Source: JBDNDK01 sp046719185 | GTDB lineage: Bacteria > Armatimonadota > UBA5829 | Assembly: GCA_046719185.1 (NCBI GenBank) | Contig: JBDNDK010000131.1 | Coordinates: forward strand, 1-6,939 | Direction of reading: 5' to 3' | Length of the DNA stretch: 6,939 bases | In this document: in pieces, positions 6,519 through 6,939 of the stretch | Layout: every line of letters begins with the position of its first letter | Numbering within the stretch: the first letter of the stretch is position 1 | The notes under the pieces: model-generated | Told to the model about the DNA's origin: nothing | Database searches by the model: none | Seen by the model: only the letters and a program-made list of their open reading frames with translations | Position numbers and translations under genes: made by a program

Positions 6519-6532
6519 AGAATAAATGTTCG
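6519..6532. promoter_or_regulatory. LexA (SOS)-box-like palindrome at the start of uvrB
   Basis: AGAATAAATGTTCG matches the Gram-positive-type LexA consensus CGAACRNRYGTTYG at 12 of 14 positions; the right half (GTTCG) is perfect and the left half carries two changes. It sits on the predicted transcription start of uvrB, a classical SOS gene. LexA recognition sites differ among phyla and this host is unknown, so the match is suggestive only. Confidence 0.4.
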
Positions 6533-6939
6533 ATGTAGGTGAGAATAAAAAATTGGAAAAGTTTGTCCTGAAGTCTGAATATAAGCCAACAGGTGACCAG
6601 CCTCAAGCTATAGATAAATTGGTTGAAAGCATAAATTCTGGTAACAAATATCAAACATTGGTTGGTGTTACAGGTTCAGGCAAAACTTTTACAATGGCAA
6701 ATGTAGTTGAAAGGCTTCAAAGACCCACTCTTGTGATAGCTCACAATAAAACACTTGCTGCTCAGCTTTGTTCTGAATTTAGGGAGTTTTTCCCTGAGAA
6801 TGCAGTGGAATATTTTGTGAGCTATTATGATTATTATTTGCCTGAAGCATATATCCCTCAAACAGATACCTACATAGAAAAAGATTCATCTGTAAATGAT
6901 GAAATAGATAGGCTCAGACACTCTGCCACACAAGCTGTG
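6526..6939 (+). CDS. uvrB: UvrB, excinuclease ABC subunit B (N-terminal part)
   Basis: The first 138 codons of UvrB are present; the frame is open at the right edge and the rest, normally to about 650-680 residues, lies outside. UvrB is the DNA damage-verifying helicase-like subunit of nucleotide excision repair, receiving DNA from UvrA and recruiting UvrC. Visible motifs are the Q-motif-like YKPTGDQPQAI (19-29), Walker A GVTGSGKT (47-54), motif Ia RPTLVIAHNKTLAAQL (66-81) and the aromatic beta-hairpin region YYDYYLPEAYIPQTDTYIEKD (100-120), followed by NDEIDRLRHSAT (124-135). ATG 6526 is the first possible in-frame start because TAA lies directly before it; its ribosome site (AAGAG, 5-base gap) is weak. 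TTG 6553, preceded by AGGTGAG (6537-6543), would give MEKFVLKSEYKPTGDQP, matching the usual UvrB N-terminus more closely. Confidence 0.97.
   Translation, partial: MFDVGENKKLEKFVLKSEYKPTGDQPQAIDKLVESINSGNKYQTLVGVTGSGKTFTMANVVERLQRPTLVIAHNKTLAAQLCSEFREFFPENAVEYFVSYYDYYLPEAYIPQTDTYIEKDSSVNDEIDRLRHSATQAV

Noticed and set aside
6477..6525. Intrinsic terminator after the lyase gene
   Set aside because: No GC-containing hairpin followed by a T run is visible in the 49-bp spacer.
6500..6566. 8-bp inverted repeat ACAAACTT / AAGTTTGT around the uvrB start
   Set aside because: The loop of about 51 bases is long, the arms are AT-rich, and the left arm lies upstream of the predicted transcription start, so RNA pairing is unlikely.
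1..6939. CRISPR array, tRNA, rRNA or insertion sequence
   Set aside because: No regularly spaced repeats, cloverleaf-type sequence, rRNA words or transposase frame were seen on either strand.

Overview
This is an AT-rich bacterial window (standard code, TGA used as a stop, arginine mostly AGA) with three complete genes and two cut by the window edges. Base composition, a secreted lyase with a classical signal peptide, and a mix of carbohydrate-active enzymes with a URO-D-like protein would fit a glycan-degrading anaerobe (for example Lentisphaerota/Verrucomicrobiota-like or a spirochaete). The sequence alone does not fix the phylum.

Layout. Positions 1-190 hold the 3' end of an unrecognised helical protein on the + strand. 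Positions 191-382 are non-coding and packed with palindromes and direct repeats, apparently pieces of dispersed intergenic repeats. Positions 383-1504 (minus strand) encode a 373-residue protein of the uroporphyrinogen decarboxylase superfamily, of the zinc methyltransferase-like type rather than true HemE. Positions 1505-1734 are a divergent control region: a good minus-strand promoter, a weaker plus-strand promoter and, between them, a tandem imperfect repeat that could be a shared operator. Positions 1735-3654 encode a GH127-type (DUF1680) glycosidase with the zinc/cysteine catalytic set intact. After a 26-bp gap, positions 3681-6476 encode a large exported heparinase II/III-like polysaccharide lyase. 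Positions 6477-6525 are a short spacer with a candidate promoter and a LexA-box-like palindrome, and from 6526 the first part of uvrB runs off the window.

How the genes fit together. The GH127-like and lyase genes look like a two-gene operon for attacking an acidic, possibly arabinose- or deoxysugar-bearing polysaccharide: the lyase acts outside the cytoplasm and the GH127-like enzyme, which lacks a signal peptide, on imported fragments. The divergent URO-D-like gene shares their control region and may belong to the same pathway, perhaps in methyl-group transfer, but this is inference. uvrB is a core DNA-repair gene with its own probable promoter and is probably not functionally linked to the glycan locus.
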